Of a stretch of DNA of 64,000 nt, positions 42,601 through 53,032 are shown in pieces. The notes beneath the pieces were generated by a model. The model did no database searches and was not told the DNA's origin. It saw only the letters and a list, made by a program, of their open reading frames with translations. The stretch spans positions 13,151,770 to 13,215,769 of the forward strand of contig CM119268.1 in assembly GCA_051294375.1 (NCBI GenBank), in the 5' to 3' direction. Within the stretch, counting starts at the first letter, position 1. Each line of letters starts with the position of its first letter. The stretch comes from Paraspadella gotoi. Its lineage: Eukaryota > Chaetognatha. The translations under genes were made by a program, and so were the position numbers.

Positions 42601-45600
42601 GGCATGGAGGCAAACATGGGTGGGACAGAGATCTTGAAGCCGCTGCAGGAGGTTTTCAAGTCGAAGCCGAAGACCTCGAGGCAGATCTTCCTGCTCACCG
42701 ACGGAGGAGTGGGTAACACGGATCAGGTGGATTTCAATTAAATTAGTCTCAAACCGTGAAATATATACAAAGTGGGTGGTTCTAATGACAGGGAGGGTGA
42801 TTTTTAATTTCAGGTGATCAAGTTGGTGGCGTCAAACGCGAAGACATCTCGTGTCTTTTCCGTCGGAATCGGGGAGGGCGCCTCGACCTCCTTGATCAAG
42901 GTGGGTCGTCTAAAGCCCGTAGGATATACTATTACAAGATAGAGGCTCACCTTACCGCCAGAACCTCTCTCTCCCCCGGGCCTTCTCTTCCCCCTCTCAA
43001 CGCCTCCTCCTCCCCTCGTCGTCCCCTCCTCTAACTATTCTTTTTATTAAAAATTCTCTCAAATAATTTTCGAGTTGCCCCATTTTAATCGCTAAACCCC
43101 GATGATCTTTAAGGGCGTGGCTAGAGCCGGCGGCGGGAGAGCCATCTTCGTCACTACTTCCGGTCAGAACCGCCTGCAGACTCAACTTTTGACTCTGCTA
43201 CGTCAGGCGACCCAGGCTTTCGTCGAGGAAGTCACCATCACGTGGTCGCGACTTCCGACAGGCGTTGAATGCGTCACTCAGGCAATTTAATTTTCGATTT
43301 CGTAGTTTCTGCCCTTGATTTGGTCTATGAATTTTTTTCTTCTTCTTCTTTTTCTCTATTTCGAGTTACTTAAACGTAAAGTGTACCGAAACACCAACAC
43401 TGAATTAAAAATGCAAAAGATAAAAGGTGAATTCACTCGTCAATGACCTTAAGAGATCAGAAGCAAATTTGATTAAATGGTGCCCGAGACTGACCCGACT
43501 TCGACATCCTCATCAACGCCTTTCCTTCTCACAGATCCCGGAGACGCCTCCACCCGTCTACAGCGGGGAACGGCTCGTCAGCTACGCCGTGTTGACCGGC
43601 GACTTTCCGAAGAAGGCAGCGGGGAACCGCTCGTCGGCCCTGGCGGTGTTGACGGGAAAGATCGGTGGGGAGACAATCCGTCACGAGTTGGTCGTCGAAT
43701 TCGCTACCGAAGACGACGACCCATCCATGACGCTTCACCGCCTCGCCGCCAAAACGCTCGTCAAACAACTGGAGACAAAGATGGAAGAAGAATTGGAAGG
43801 GAATTACAGCAGGAGATATCGCGCCCTCGACGATGACGACGACGACGCGGACGATGCCGAATCATCGCCCGAAGCGAAAGAGCGCCGGGAGCGCCGTCGT
43901 CGACAGAAACGCGAAATCGTCGCCGTCTCGACTTCGGCCAACGTCGTCTCCAGATTTACGGCCTTTGTCGGCGTCGATCCTTCGACCAAAGATCGAAACA
44001 CCGAGGAGAAGGTCAAAGTCAAAGTCCCTCGACCAGCTCGACCAGAATACTGCATGCCCGCCGGTGGGATGATGCAACGTAGCTCCATGTTGAGCAACGC
44101 AATTCAAATGCCAATGCCAATGTCAAGCATGGGGATGAAGAAGAAAAGGTAAAGCGACAATGAATTAATGAAGCAAACAATAATCAATATATCAATGAAT
44201 TAAGGGATGAATCAATCAATCCAATCATTCATTTAATCAATCTATTAATTAATCCATCCTGTCATCAATTTCAATCAACAAATCAATCCCGTCATCGAAT
44301 TCAATCGGTCATTACTTTAACAATAAAAAATCATTCGGACAATAAATTGACCGGTGACCATATTCAGTAGGTCCAAAATGTCGGCCCCCTCGCCCGTCAA
44401 AAGTGGAGGAATATTTTCTGGTTTGTTTGGCGGCCGTGGCGGAGGTGGCGGCGGCGGCGGCGAAAGCGACCGGGCAGAGTCCGCAAAAGAACGGAGGAAA
44501 GAAAGAGAAATGGTGAGCGACATCTGTCTCTCCGGATTCGATTGCTGTGAGGTTGAGGGATCATCCGCCGCCGCCGCCTCCCCGATCGGCGACGCCCTCC
44601 TTCGCCTCATCGATCTCCAGCGTTTCGGCGGATCCTGGCCGGCGTCGTCGTCGCTGTACGAGGCCGTCGGCGCCGGTGACGCCGCGCGGGCGTTTTGCGG
44701 CACCGGCTCAGACGCGGAGCGACGCGCGACGGCGCTGGCGATCGCGTGGCTCAGGACGAAGATGTCCCATCGACGAGACGAGTGGAGGATGATCGAAGAG
44801 AAAGCGCTGGAGTGGCTGAAGGGTGGAGCGAAGGGGGATGGAGAAGTGGAGGAATTGGTTGAGCAGGCGCGGAAGGAGTTGGGATGAAGATTGCGCGGCT
44901 GACGACCAGTTAAATGTTTTTTTTTGGTGTCGATGGTGTAATGACGGAGATGGCTTATTACTAGTCGTAGATTAGTTTTTCGCATTAGCTCTGTTTTATT
45001 GGTGTTTTATTCTTTTATTCTTTTATTCTCTGTCTGTATTATTTAAATATTTTCGTCCCTTTTTACAAAAAGAAAAAAAAATTAAATACCTTTTTTGTCT
45101 AAACGTATTTATAATAAACTGACCTCTACCAGCTACATTCAACGCTACATATTTCAAAAACATAGAAACGAAATACAAGATAGATATTTAGAAACTGAGA
45201 AGACTAAACCCTAGAGGGCGAGATGCCTCACCAAGCTAGACATTACAGGCAACCTCAAACTAGACTCTATAATCTTTTTTTTTATCGCATCCTTACTTGG
45301 TCGATATCCCTGGTAAAATGCGAACATGATGGCGTCGGGATGTAGAGAATGACGAAGACCAAGACTGTGGCCAATCTCGTGGACGAGGACTTGCAAGAGG
45401 TTCACCCCCATGGGAGAGTCGATTGTCCACAGTTCTGCAAAACGAGAATTGAGGGTTGATTAGTTTCGCATAAATCTATTTTCTTGACGACGTCAATTCT
45501 TAACCGAAAATTATACGAGAAAAAAAATGTGGATGTTGTACCTTCAAGATCGAGAGAAGTTGTGCATTGATATTTTGCTTCGAATGCACGCACGAGTTTT

Positions 45601-48034
45601 ATTCTTCCCGAAAATTCGGAAGGGAAATTCGATCATGGAAACTAAAAACCTTTATTTGTTTATTCATTATCTCGTCACGACATTCCCTTTCAATTTGTTT
45701 TGAATAAAAAAATAAAAGATAAAAAAAAAATTCCGTTCTTGCTTAATTTGATCGATTTACCCTCTAAAAAACACTTCGCAAAAAATTATATGCCGAACTG
45801 AAAAAGATATTCTTTAAAAGTACAGATCTTAGCTCCAACATCACTCAGATGGAAATCCTTTTAAACGGCGTCACGTCTCGACGCGTGCACGCCAGAAAAT
45901 TTTTTTGCGGCAGGGTCATCTCGTCGCCCGCCGAGTCAAAGTCTCCGGACGCCACCTGCGACCCATCGAGCGGGCGTCAGTGTCCCACCTGCGCCACGGT
46001 CCCGCCCTACCCCGTCGTCTGCCCTCGTAAGCACCTCGTCTTCGAGCTCCGAGACTCTTCGACGTCGGCGACGACGCCGGTTCGAACTTGCGATGGATGC
46101 GGCGACGTGGATCCTCGCTTCGGCTGCGACGCCGACGATTTCCGGTTGTGCGAAAAATGTTTTCATCGTCGGCGCCGGAAAATCTTTCGGCGTCTTAAAA
46201 AGATGGAACGAGAGGCGGAAGAAATTCCGGACAAGGGTGCGAAGGAGAAAGGCGCCGGGAAAAAAGAAGTCGTTGACTCCTTATCCGTCATGAACGAGCC
46301 AGAAAGCGATGATGGGGGACAATGTCTCAACATCCAAAAAAACCAGACGGAAAAAGATAAACAAAGATCTTGTCTAGACGAGATAGTGAACCAATGCTGT
46401 GAAGGACGAAACGAACTGAGATACGACAAATTCGACTACAGTGGGAAAGACGAAGATAATTTTAAAGAAAATTCTTGCCTAGAATCGGCCGAGGATAAAA
46501 AACAATACAAAAGGAATGAGGATTCTTTCAACAAGGACGACGAATATAAAGACGCGCTCGTTAATAACGGACCCGGAGACAATCCCGACTATAACGGTTT
46601 GGACGTTCAGGAGAAAGTGGATCGTTTTGGTACCGAAGAAAATCGCAGCGCGGAAAACGAAAGTAATTGTTCAAAGAATGACTGTTCGCAATTCAACTCT
46701 CATCCGGTTAACTGCCAGAGTGCGGAGGATCATTTGCAATATCACGACGTCAATAGCGATAAAGCTCGTAACTTCGTCAATAGGAGATTCGATCATGACA
46801 GCTCTGACAACCTCGCCGGTCATGGTCAGCAAAAAGAACTTTTTCTCTCGGAAGAAAACTACGATGACGACGAAAACAACGACGACAACTTCGATGACAT
46901 CGAATCGTCAAAGTTTTGTGGCTTATTCAAAGAAAGCGACGCGCCGGACGACGACCAGTTTATGAATTCCAACTTGGAAATCCTCAATCGAAACCAATTT
47001 GATGAGATAAATCAAATGAACGATATCAATCAAATCGAGCGTTGTGATCCTGTAGAGGTATTGAACGATTCCAAAGGACAACACCAAACAGCTGGACAAC
47101 CAAATATTATCTCAAGTGAGATCGAGAACTCTCTAGAAAATCATCGACCCAGAAGCGAAGCGGCTCGTCGACTCGACTCGTTTGATGGAAACGCGCATGC
47201 GCGCGGAAATGGCGAAGAGATAGAGAACGACGACGACGACGACGTGGGCGACGCGTTGGGGGTTATGCAGAAAGCCATTCGTGACTTAACCGACTCGCTG
47301 GAGGTCGTCACGAGGATCGCCGAAACTTCCGGCGGCTTCGGCGAAGACTGCGTCAACAGTCGAAACAACCTCGTCGATGCCTCCGTCTCCACGCGCGACG
47401 ACGACGACGACGAACGACAACGACGCCTTGTTGAGGAAAACCACGAACTCCTCGACCGGATCGACCGACTAGAGATCCTCAAAGACTTTCTCAAGAGGGA
47501 GTCGCGCGCGCGGAAGGAGCGCGTCCAACAGCTCGACGCCGACGCCGCAAATCTCCGCCGCAACAAGGCGTTGCTGGAAGCAGAGTTGGTGGCCGGGAGG
47601 AGGGAGGCCTGGCGCGTGGGGCGAAAGGCCAGGAGAAAAGAGGAAGAAAACGAGTGGCTGCGTGACAAAGAGGCGAGGTTGGTTTCCGGGAGTGCTTTGT
47701 ATGTGTGGATTCATCTGTGAGGCACAAACGAGAGCATAACTGAATTCGAATGATTAGTGAATTGTAAAAGTAAAAAAAAAAATATATATTAAATAAATAG
47801 GCTAAATTTTACTTTCGCCGACCGCGGTTTTGGCGGCTTTTGAAAAACCATTGAAAAATACTTATTTTAAAAAAAAGATTTAAAAAAATATTACCTAATT
47901 ACCCTAACCCTTAATCCTTTTAACCCTAACCCTAATCTACCCCTAAACCACCCTTAACCCTAGCCCTTCCCTTACCCCTCCCTAACCTCGGTCAGCGAAA
48001 GTAAAAGTAACCAAATAAATAAATAAATAAAAAA

Positions 48035-48073
<39 letters not shown>

Positions 48074-48205
48074 AAATAATAAATAAATAAAAATAATAGA
48101 TAAATAAATATAAATAAATAAATAAATAAAAATAATAAATAAATAAAAAAAATAAATAAATAAATTAAAAAAATAAATAAACAAATAAATAAATAAATAA
48201 ACAAA

Positions 48206-48260
<55 letters not shown>

Positions 48261-49256
48261 AAATAATTAAATAAAAAAATAAATAAATACCCAACGATCC
48301 TCAAGGTTGGAGAACGACCTGGACGTGGTCAGGGAAGAGGCTCGTCGAGCGATGCTTCGAGCGGCGCGACTCGAAGAGGAGTCGGAGGCGACGAAGGTCG
48401 AGCTGAGGAGAATGACGAGGAGAGAGAGCGAGACGAGGAGACGCGTTGAGACCATGGAGGAAGGGAGGAGAAAGAGAGAGGAGGAGATGAAAGAAGAGAG
48501 AAGGAATTGGGAGAGGGAGATGGAGAAGGCGAGGAGGAGATTCCGCGAGCTCGAGGACGAGAACGACGAGCTAAGGGTTCGTAGAAAGGCTGGGGGGGGA
48601 GTGGAAAGAATGTGAGGGGGAGTGGAAAGGTTGGAGGGGATAGTGAAAAAATTGTGGGGGGGAGTGTAAAGGTTGGAGAGGATAGTGGAAAGAATGGGTA
48701 TCGGTGTTTAGATGAGACGTGAGGGACCACGATAGAGTTGGGGCTCGGAGGCAGAGAAGACAAAGGTTAGCGGTTGAAATAATAATAAAAAAAAAGTTTC
48801 ATAAGCATGTTAGGTATAAGGTATAGAACAAATATTGTCCAAATATTGTCCAAATATTGTCCATCCCTCCAATTAATCAGGACGGAAAGACCCGGTGCTG
48901 GGAGGAGCGGCTCTGCGCGGTCTGCCTTGAGCGGGAGAAAGATACGGTCTTTCTGGACTGCGGTCACGTGGGCTGCGGAGTCTGCGCTGCGCTGCTCGAC
49001 TCCTGCCACATTTGTCGCCGAACGATCGGGAAGAGGATGAGAATTTTCTTCAGCTAGAAGCATCGTCCGAGTTACGACGACGGCTCTCTGTCTCTCTATC
49101 TCTCTATCACACCAACAAACCTCACCGTCATCATCCAAGTGAATGTCGCCGCCGATAAGGTTGAGCGGATTCGGATAGAAGGCGTGGGCCAAGACGCCGC
49201 CCCTGCCGCGGAATGGTTTACAAGCTTCATGATGACTTCCGCCCTTGAAGACGATC
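39262..49256 (-). CDS. Matrix metalloproteinase, 3' part; hosts two genes
   Basis: Three minus-strand exons join in phase: 49126-49256, 45307-45434 and 39262-39392. The first reads GGVLAHAFYPNPLNLIGGDI and ends DDD. The second starts ELWTIDS and holds the zinc site HEIGHSLGLRHS and the Met-turn region PDAIMFAFYQGYRP. The third gives KFQLHDDDIREIQSLY, the classic end of a matrixin catalytic domain, then a Thr-rich tail and a stop. No hemopexin domain follows, as in short matrilysin-type enzymes. Signal peptide, propeptide with Cys switch and N-terminal catalytic exons were not found up to 64 kb. Either they lie beyond the window, which would place the tRNA cluster in an intron, or the gene is 5'-truncated. 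The introns (3691 and 5914 bp) contain the RING gene and the VIT/vWA gene on the opposite strand. Confidence 0.8.
39393..39917. other. Intron/promoter segment, no exon
   Basis: Contains a short GA tract (39666-39705). It should include the promoter of the VIT/vWA gene on the plus strand and the end of the metalloproteinase's last intron on the minus strand. Confidence 0.4.
39918..44887 (+). CDS. VIT and vWA domain protein (VWA5A-like), 856 aa
   Basis: Ten exons join in phase: 39918-39982, 40172-40279, 40665-40943, 41125-41284, 41872-42136, 42419-42726, 42814-42900, 43114-43281, 43535-44148 and 44371-44887. Residues about 22-150 form a VIT domain (VTVKGLHAEVCSQLYYKN, FPLDDD, YSFKALVDD, ETVAEIQEKETAKETYDAA). 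A vWA domain starts near residue 284 with FVFIIDRSGSMQGDR, a complete DxSxS metal-ion site (D289, S291, S293), and continues with GGTEIL and FLLTDGG. The C-terminal part has an acidic run, a Gly-rich stretch and LIDLQRFGGSW, as in VWA5A-type proteins. No signal peptide, so intracellular. The eighth intron begins GC (CAG|GCAATT) instead of GT. The whole gene lies in a metalloproteinase intron on the opposite strand. Confidence 0.88.
44888..45306. other. Shared 3' region inside the metalloproteinase intron
   Basis: Four TTTATT pieces at 44995-45025 (AATAAA on the minus strand) could end a shorter metalloproteinase transcript. Without splicing at 45306, the minus frame continues from the zinc-site exon to a stop at 45211. 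That would give an alternative C-terminus (SKDAIKKKIIESSLRLP), missing the last part of the catalytic domain. Confidence 0.35.
45849..49057 (+). CDS. C1/ZZ-like, coiled-coil and RING finger protein, 758 aa
   Basis: Three exons join in phase: 45849-47677, 48306-48576 and 48881-49057. Residues about 50-110 form a Cys/His-rich zinc module (KHLVFELRD, then CDGCG, then FGCDADDFRLCEKCF), like a C1-like or ZZ finger. About 130-490 is a very acidic, Asn/Asp-rich, probably disordered stretch. About 490-700 is a charged coiled coil (LENDLDVVREEARRAMLRAA and similar). The C-terminal RING at about 711-750 reads CAVCLEREKDTVFLDCGHVG with a final CHIC. The spacing is C-x2-C-x11-C-x-H-x2-C-x2-C-x6-C-x2-C, all eight ligands present, so it is a likely E3 ubiquitin ligase; substrate unknown. 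The gene lies wholly within one intron of the metalloproteinase gene on the other strand. Intron 1 holds a telomere-like MITE and a (TAAA)n array. Confidence 0.8.
47807..48006. mobile_element. 200-bp MITE with telomere-like interior
   Basis: Terminal inverted repeats TTTTACTTTCGCCGACCG (47807-47824) and its complement (47989-48006) match at 17 of 18 bases. The interior 47890-47985 is a degenerate CCCTAA-type array (CCCTAACCCTTAAT..., TTAACCCTAACCC...). Confidence 0.65.
48008..48290. repeat. (TAAA)n microsatellite
   Basis: About 280 bp of AAAT/TAAA repeats in intron 1 of the RING gene. Translations give Tyr/Leu/Phe/Ile runs that are not coding. Confidence 0.95.
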
Positions 49257-49372
49257 CTGTGAATAAAAATTGATTTTTTAAAATTAATTCTGTGAAATTA
49301 AAATAATTAATTCCTGTTGGTGCAATCTGATATTCAAGTATACAAAAATAGTCAATATTTCTCATGCGGTAA

Positions 49373-49445
49373 GCCCGGTTAGCTCAGTCGGTAGAGCACG
49401 GGACTCTTAATCCCGGGGTCGTGGGTTCGAGCCCCACATTGGGCG
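49373..49445 (+). tRNA. tRNA-Lys(CTT)
   Basis: 73 nt. The anticodon loop CTCTTAA gives CTT. The T-arm is GTGGG-TTCGAGC-CCCAC and the acceptor GCCCGGT/ATTGGGC. Box A (TAGCTCAGTCGG) and box B (GGTTCGAGCCC) are intact. First member of the cluster; the nearest metalloproteinase exon ends 116 bp upstream. Confidence 0.95.
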
Positions 49446-49615
49446 GACTCACTGTTTTGGTAAACTAAGAATGTTTTATATAATTACTGGTAATTGATGG
49501 TAAGAGATCGATTAATTTAAAATTTTGTATGTTATTTTAAAGAATGAAAACTAAATTGAAATAACTTTTGAAACCTGTTAGTTTAACTATAATTATAAAA
49601 GAAATGAAAAAAACA

Positions 49616-49687
49616 TTCCCATGCGGGGAATCGAACCCCGGCCGCGGCGGTGAGAGCGCCGAATCCTAACCACTAGACCACATGGGA
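49616..49687 (-). tRNA. tRNA-Glu(CTC), copy 1
   Basis: 72 nt. Anticodon CTC lies in loop CGCTCTCACCG. The T-arm CCGGG-GTTCGAT-TCCCC is intact, and a T7 terminator follows on the minus strand. The sequence is identical to the copy at 60957-61028. Confidence 0.95.
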
Positions 49688-49805
49688 AGACGTTGTTTAC
49701 GAATTTGTTTATATTATTTAACATTATTCATTATGACAATAAGACATCATTATTCAATATTCATATTCTTGTTTAAATTCCTGTTGAAATCCACCAATAC
49801 GTTCT

Positions 49806-49850
49806 CTGCAGAAATAGCTCTGCTGGGAGAGCGTTAGACTGAAAATGATT
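49806..49850 (+). pseudogene. tRNA-Phe fragment (5' half)
   Basis: GCAGAAATAGCTCTGCTGGG followed by AGAGCGTTAGACTGAAAAT matches the 5' half of tRNA-Phe through anticodon GAA. There is no T-arm. The sequence then passes into the 3' part of a pearl-like element. Confidence 0.7.
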
Positions 49851-49865
49851 AAAATATTTTTGTAA

Positions 49866-49977
49866 TGTAATTTGATGTTCTAAAATGTGACTGACCGACG
49901 AAACTTTAAGGGTCGACTGACAAACTGACGTGAGTGAATTATAAGCACGGGACTTCTGAAGCAGATCCGACTAAAAA
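49866..49977 (+). mobile_element. Pearl-like element, 3' remnant
   Basis: Contains 'tgatgttctaaaatgtgact', 'gaccgacgaaactttaaggg' and a decayed terminal hairpin ending AGCAGATCCGACTAAAA. Confidence 0.55.
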
Positions 49978-50031
49978 CATTCCCAAACAAAATAAAAAAG
50001 AAATAAGTACTTTTAAACAAAAGATAACTAT

Positions 50032-50112
50032 GGCAGCGGTGGGATTCGAACCCACGCCTCCGAAGAGACTGGTGCCTTAAACCAGCGCCTTAGACCACTC
50101 GGCCACGCTACC
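50032..50112 (-). tRNA. tRNA-Leu(TAA)
   Basis: 81 nt, class II. Starts GGTAGCGTGGCCGAGTGGTC; the loop TTTAAGG gives anticodon TAA. A variable arm is present and the T-arm GTGGG-TTCGAAT-CCCAC is intact. A T4 run follows on the minus strand. Confidence 0.95.
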
Positions 50113-50159
50113 AGATCTACGTAATGCAGTATGTGTAATATTGTGTAAGGAAAAATACA

Positions 50160-50765
50160 AATTGGAGCAAAGAATGCCGGATCTGCTAACCGCTAAATAG
50201 AGGTGCAAGCAGCTTCTCGGATGAAAAGTTAATTTTCGTATATTCTTTCGGTTGTGGGAATTATGGTGGTTTTCTTAGTGGTTGTGGTATTTGTTTTGGT
50301 GATTATTTAATTTTTATAATGGATATGGGGAAGCTGGTTAAGAAAATTAATGGAGACATACACTAAGTCATAAACATTATAATTATTACAATTTCCTCCA
50401 CATTGTTATGGTCGTTGAGGTCATTGTATAGTTTTGGTGGTAGTTGGATTGTGGTGATTATTTTATCTATTATTAGCATTTAAATTTAATATGAATGGGA
50501 AAAAAAGCACAATTAAACAGAGAAAACGTGCTTTTTGTTTTTTCCATGACTGAAAACTCATTTCCAATTGAACGATTCCATCAAAACTTGTTTTCCAGCT
50601 CAATCACACACTTCTTTACCCTCTCGAGTAATTGGCGTACGGACGGAGGGATAGATGCATAAACGGACGGACATCGATATTTTTGCCTAATTTATCAAAT
50701 TTGATGTTCTAAGTGAATGACCGACAACATTGTGGGGGTGGACCAAGGGACCGACTTATTTTAAG
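50160..50765 (+). mobile_element. Pearl/Helentron-like element lacking its 3' hairpin
   Basis: The 5' end is TTGGAGCAAAGAATGCCGGATC. A core unit lies at 50545-50640, followed by ACGGACGGAGGGATAG-type repeats and the tail 'gacaacattgtgggggtgga'. The sequence stops at 'accgacttattttaag' without the terminal hairpin. Confidence 0.6.
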
Positions 50766-51064
50766 TAGAGAAAAATCATCAATGAAAATGCATTAAACGA
50801 AATGAATAAAATGAATTTCGGTCGACTAATAAAGAAGTTTCCTACATATAAAAGAAGAATCTATATCTATCTAAGTTTAGAAAGATATAAATATTATGAC
50901 GCGATTAAAGTTAATCAAAGTAGTTACTCTCAAATTTAATTAAAAAAAAGAAGAAAAATAGGAGGTTTGTAACGTGGTAATACACATAGATGTAAAGATG
51001 AGTGGTGCGCTCTCTCCAGTATTCTTTTTACCGACACTCGGACCGACTCATGGCCAAGCAGCCA

Positions 51065-51136
51065 GGTTCCATGGTGTAACGGTTAGCACCCAGGACTCTG
51101 AATCCTGTAATCCGAGTTCGAATCTCGGTGGAACCT
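51065..51136 (+). tRNA. tRNA-Gln(CTG)
   Basis: 72 nt. GGTTCCATGGTGTAACGGTT start; anticodon loop CTCTGAA gives CTG; T-arm CCGAG-TTCGAAT-CTCGG; acceptor GGTTCCA/TGGAACC is fully paired. TCTTTT follows. Confidence 0.95.
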
Positions 51137-51304
51137 CTTTTATTAAGGCCGAGTTAGAATTGATGATCGCAAGATTTTTACATACGTCGGCGAGAATTAT
51201 AGTATGTAAACATCTGGCCTGAATGATTAAAACGTTTAATCTCATAATGGAGTGCAAAGCCGTACAAGAAAAAAAAAATAGTTTACATAAGTGTAAAAAA
51301 TAAC

Positions 51305-51377
51305 CGACCTTGCCAGGATTCGAACCTGGAATCTTCTGATCCGTAGTCAGACGCGTTATCCATTGCGCCACAAGGCC
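51305..51377 (-). tRNA. tRNA-Arg(ACG)
   Basis: 73 nt. GGCCTTGTGGCGCAATGGAT start; loop CTACGGA gives anticodon ACG; T-arm CCAGG-TTCGAAT-CCTGG. A T6 terminator lies about 6 bp past the 3' end on the minus strand. Confidence 0.95.
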
Positions 51378-51901
51378 CTGCTATAAAATTGATAACACAT
51401 AACATAGGCTATCCTTGGACCTCAAGTTTTAAACTTTGAAAACCTTGGTCTTTTTTATTATTAAAAAATAACTTCTTTCAATATGGTACTAAGCTTTTCA
51501 ATAAGGTGCTTTGCTTACGCTATCTTTCGGACACGCTCACTCGCTCAGTGCGCCACGTTGTAGCCCTCTCTGGGCGGTAGGAACTTTCCAATTTCATGTT
51601 ATACATACTATTTTAAAACTAGAATAATGCGAGAATTGACGTAATAATTTGATTTTTCGATGAGGAATGAAAAGAGGGGAGAGAGGAAAGAGGGACCGAG
51701 GAGATAGGAAAAAAAAAAGTATAGGGAAGAGATAAACAAGAGGAAGATGAAGGGAAAGGAGAAGATTCCAATAATACATAACTTTTCAAGAGGAATTTAT
51801 ATTAACTGTAAGTTTAATTACAAAAAAGTTTTAACTAATGAACCCAAAAAGACGTCTTATTTTTATAACTAGTCCAAATGACTCCTTAACATGCACAGTG
51901 C

Positions 51902-51974
51902 GCCCGGTTAGCTCAGTCGGTAGAGCATCAGACTTTTAATCTGAGGGTCAAGGGTTCAAGTCCCTTATTGGGCG
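51902..51974 (+). tRNA. tRNA-Lys(TTT)
   Basis: 73 nt. Same body as the Lys(CTT) gene, with loop CTTTTAA (anticodon TTT) and T-arm AAGGG-TTCAAGT-CCCTT. A T5 run follows. Confidence 0.95.
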
Positions 51975-52418
51975 ATTGTATTTTTATGTCGCTCGTTAAC
52001 GAAAAGCTACTGGTATATGCGCTATACTGATTAATATCGTTCTAAAATATTTTTCTGTTATGTGGTTTAAAGTATAATTTCTAATTTATGCTCATAATGC
52101 TTTTATTACACTCCTTAGGCTTAAATTTATAACTTGTACGTCTTTGAATTTCGTCAACGTTTAACCTGGAACGAGTGTATATATATACATAATATTTAAA
52201 GTCAGAAAAATAAAGAAAATGAAAGATTGACTTAACAAGAATAATAATCCAAGATCATTAATAATTGTTATTTCAAATAGCTACGTTGAACTAAATGAAT
52301 AAATAAAAATATTATTCAAATATAGTTCCTTTGTGGGATTTACAAGTGTATTTTTAATATCTTTTTTAGCTACATTAACAAACAAGTGTATGAAATCTAG
52401 ATCTGTCAGTAAAAAAAT

Positions 52419-52508
52419 TGCCCCGGGTGAGGATCGAACTCACGACCTTCAGATTACCCAAGAGTATTCATTATGAGACTGACGCGCTGCCTACTGCGCT
52501 ACCGAGGC
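52419..52508 (-). tRNA. tRNA-Met(CAT), elongator, with 17-nt intron
   Basis: 90 nt including an intron. The exon sequence GCCTCGGTAGCGCAGTAGGC, then GTCAGTCTCATAA and TCTGAAGGTC, matches elongator tRNA-Met. Seventeen bases (ATGAATACTCTTGGGTA) are inserted after position 37, the standard place for eukaryotic tRNA introns. The T-arm GTGAG-TTCGATC-CTCAC is intact and a T7 terminator follows. Confidence 0.9.
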
Positions 52509-52576
52509 TACGAAGATTCACAAAAGTGTTTCATTTTAAAAACCTCTCATTACGAGTCACATTGTTGTTAAAAGGA

Positions 52577-52650
52577 AGGCACCACCGAGATTCGAACTCG
52601 GGATCTCCTGTTTACTAGACAGGCGCTTTAACCAACTAAGCCATGGCGCC
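52577..52650 (-). tRNA. tRNA-Thr(AGT)
   Basis: 74 nt. GGCGCCATGGCTTAGTTGGT start; loop CTAGTAA gives anticodon AGT; T-arm CCGAG-TTCGAAT-CTCGG; acceptor GGCGCCA/TGGTGCC. A T4 terminator follows. Confidence 0.95.
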
Positions 52651-52961
52651 ATATACAGTTAAAATCTAACTTTAAACGATAAAAAATGGACGGATTTGAC
52701 TTTTGATATGTATCAAAATATAAAAAGAACCTTGAAAAAGTAAAAAACTTATTCCATTTTCTTTTACTATTTTCATTTTTAAATCTAATTTTTAGGGGTC
52801 ATACAAATTTTAAATTATTAGCTCTCATTAATGAACTTGCACTCGTGGCCTAACAGATGAGCCAAGGATTTGGGGAACTAGTACTGCAGTCCATTTAAAA
52901 AAAAATTGGCTTTTCATAACAGTTATCAAGTAAATGCCCTTTGGGTCTGGGAAGACTATAG

Positions 52962-53032
52962 GCATCGGTGGTTCAGTGGTAGAATGCTCGCCTGCCACGC
53001 GGGCGGCCCGGGTTCGATTCCCGGCCGATGCA
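52962..53032 (+). tRNA. tRNA-Gly(GCC)
   Basis: 71 nt. GCATCGGTGGTTCAGTGGTA start; loop CTGCCAC gives anticodon GCC; T-arm CCGGG-TTCGATT-CCCGG; T8 terminator. Confidence 0.96.

Noticed and set aside
44317-44985. Minus-strand frame of 222 codons
   Set aside because: Antisense of the last exon of the VIT/vWA gene; Ser/Pro-rich by composition, no domain.
47972-48304. Minus-strand hydrophobic frames of about 100 codons
   Set aside because: Pure translation of the (TAAA)n microsatellite.
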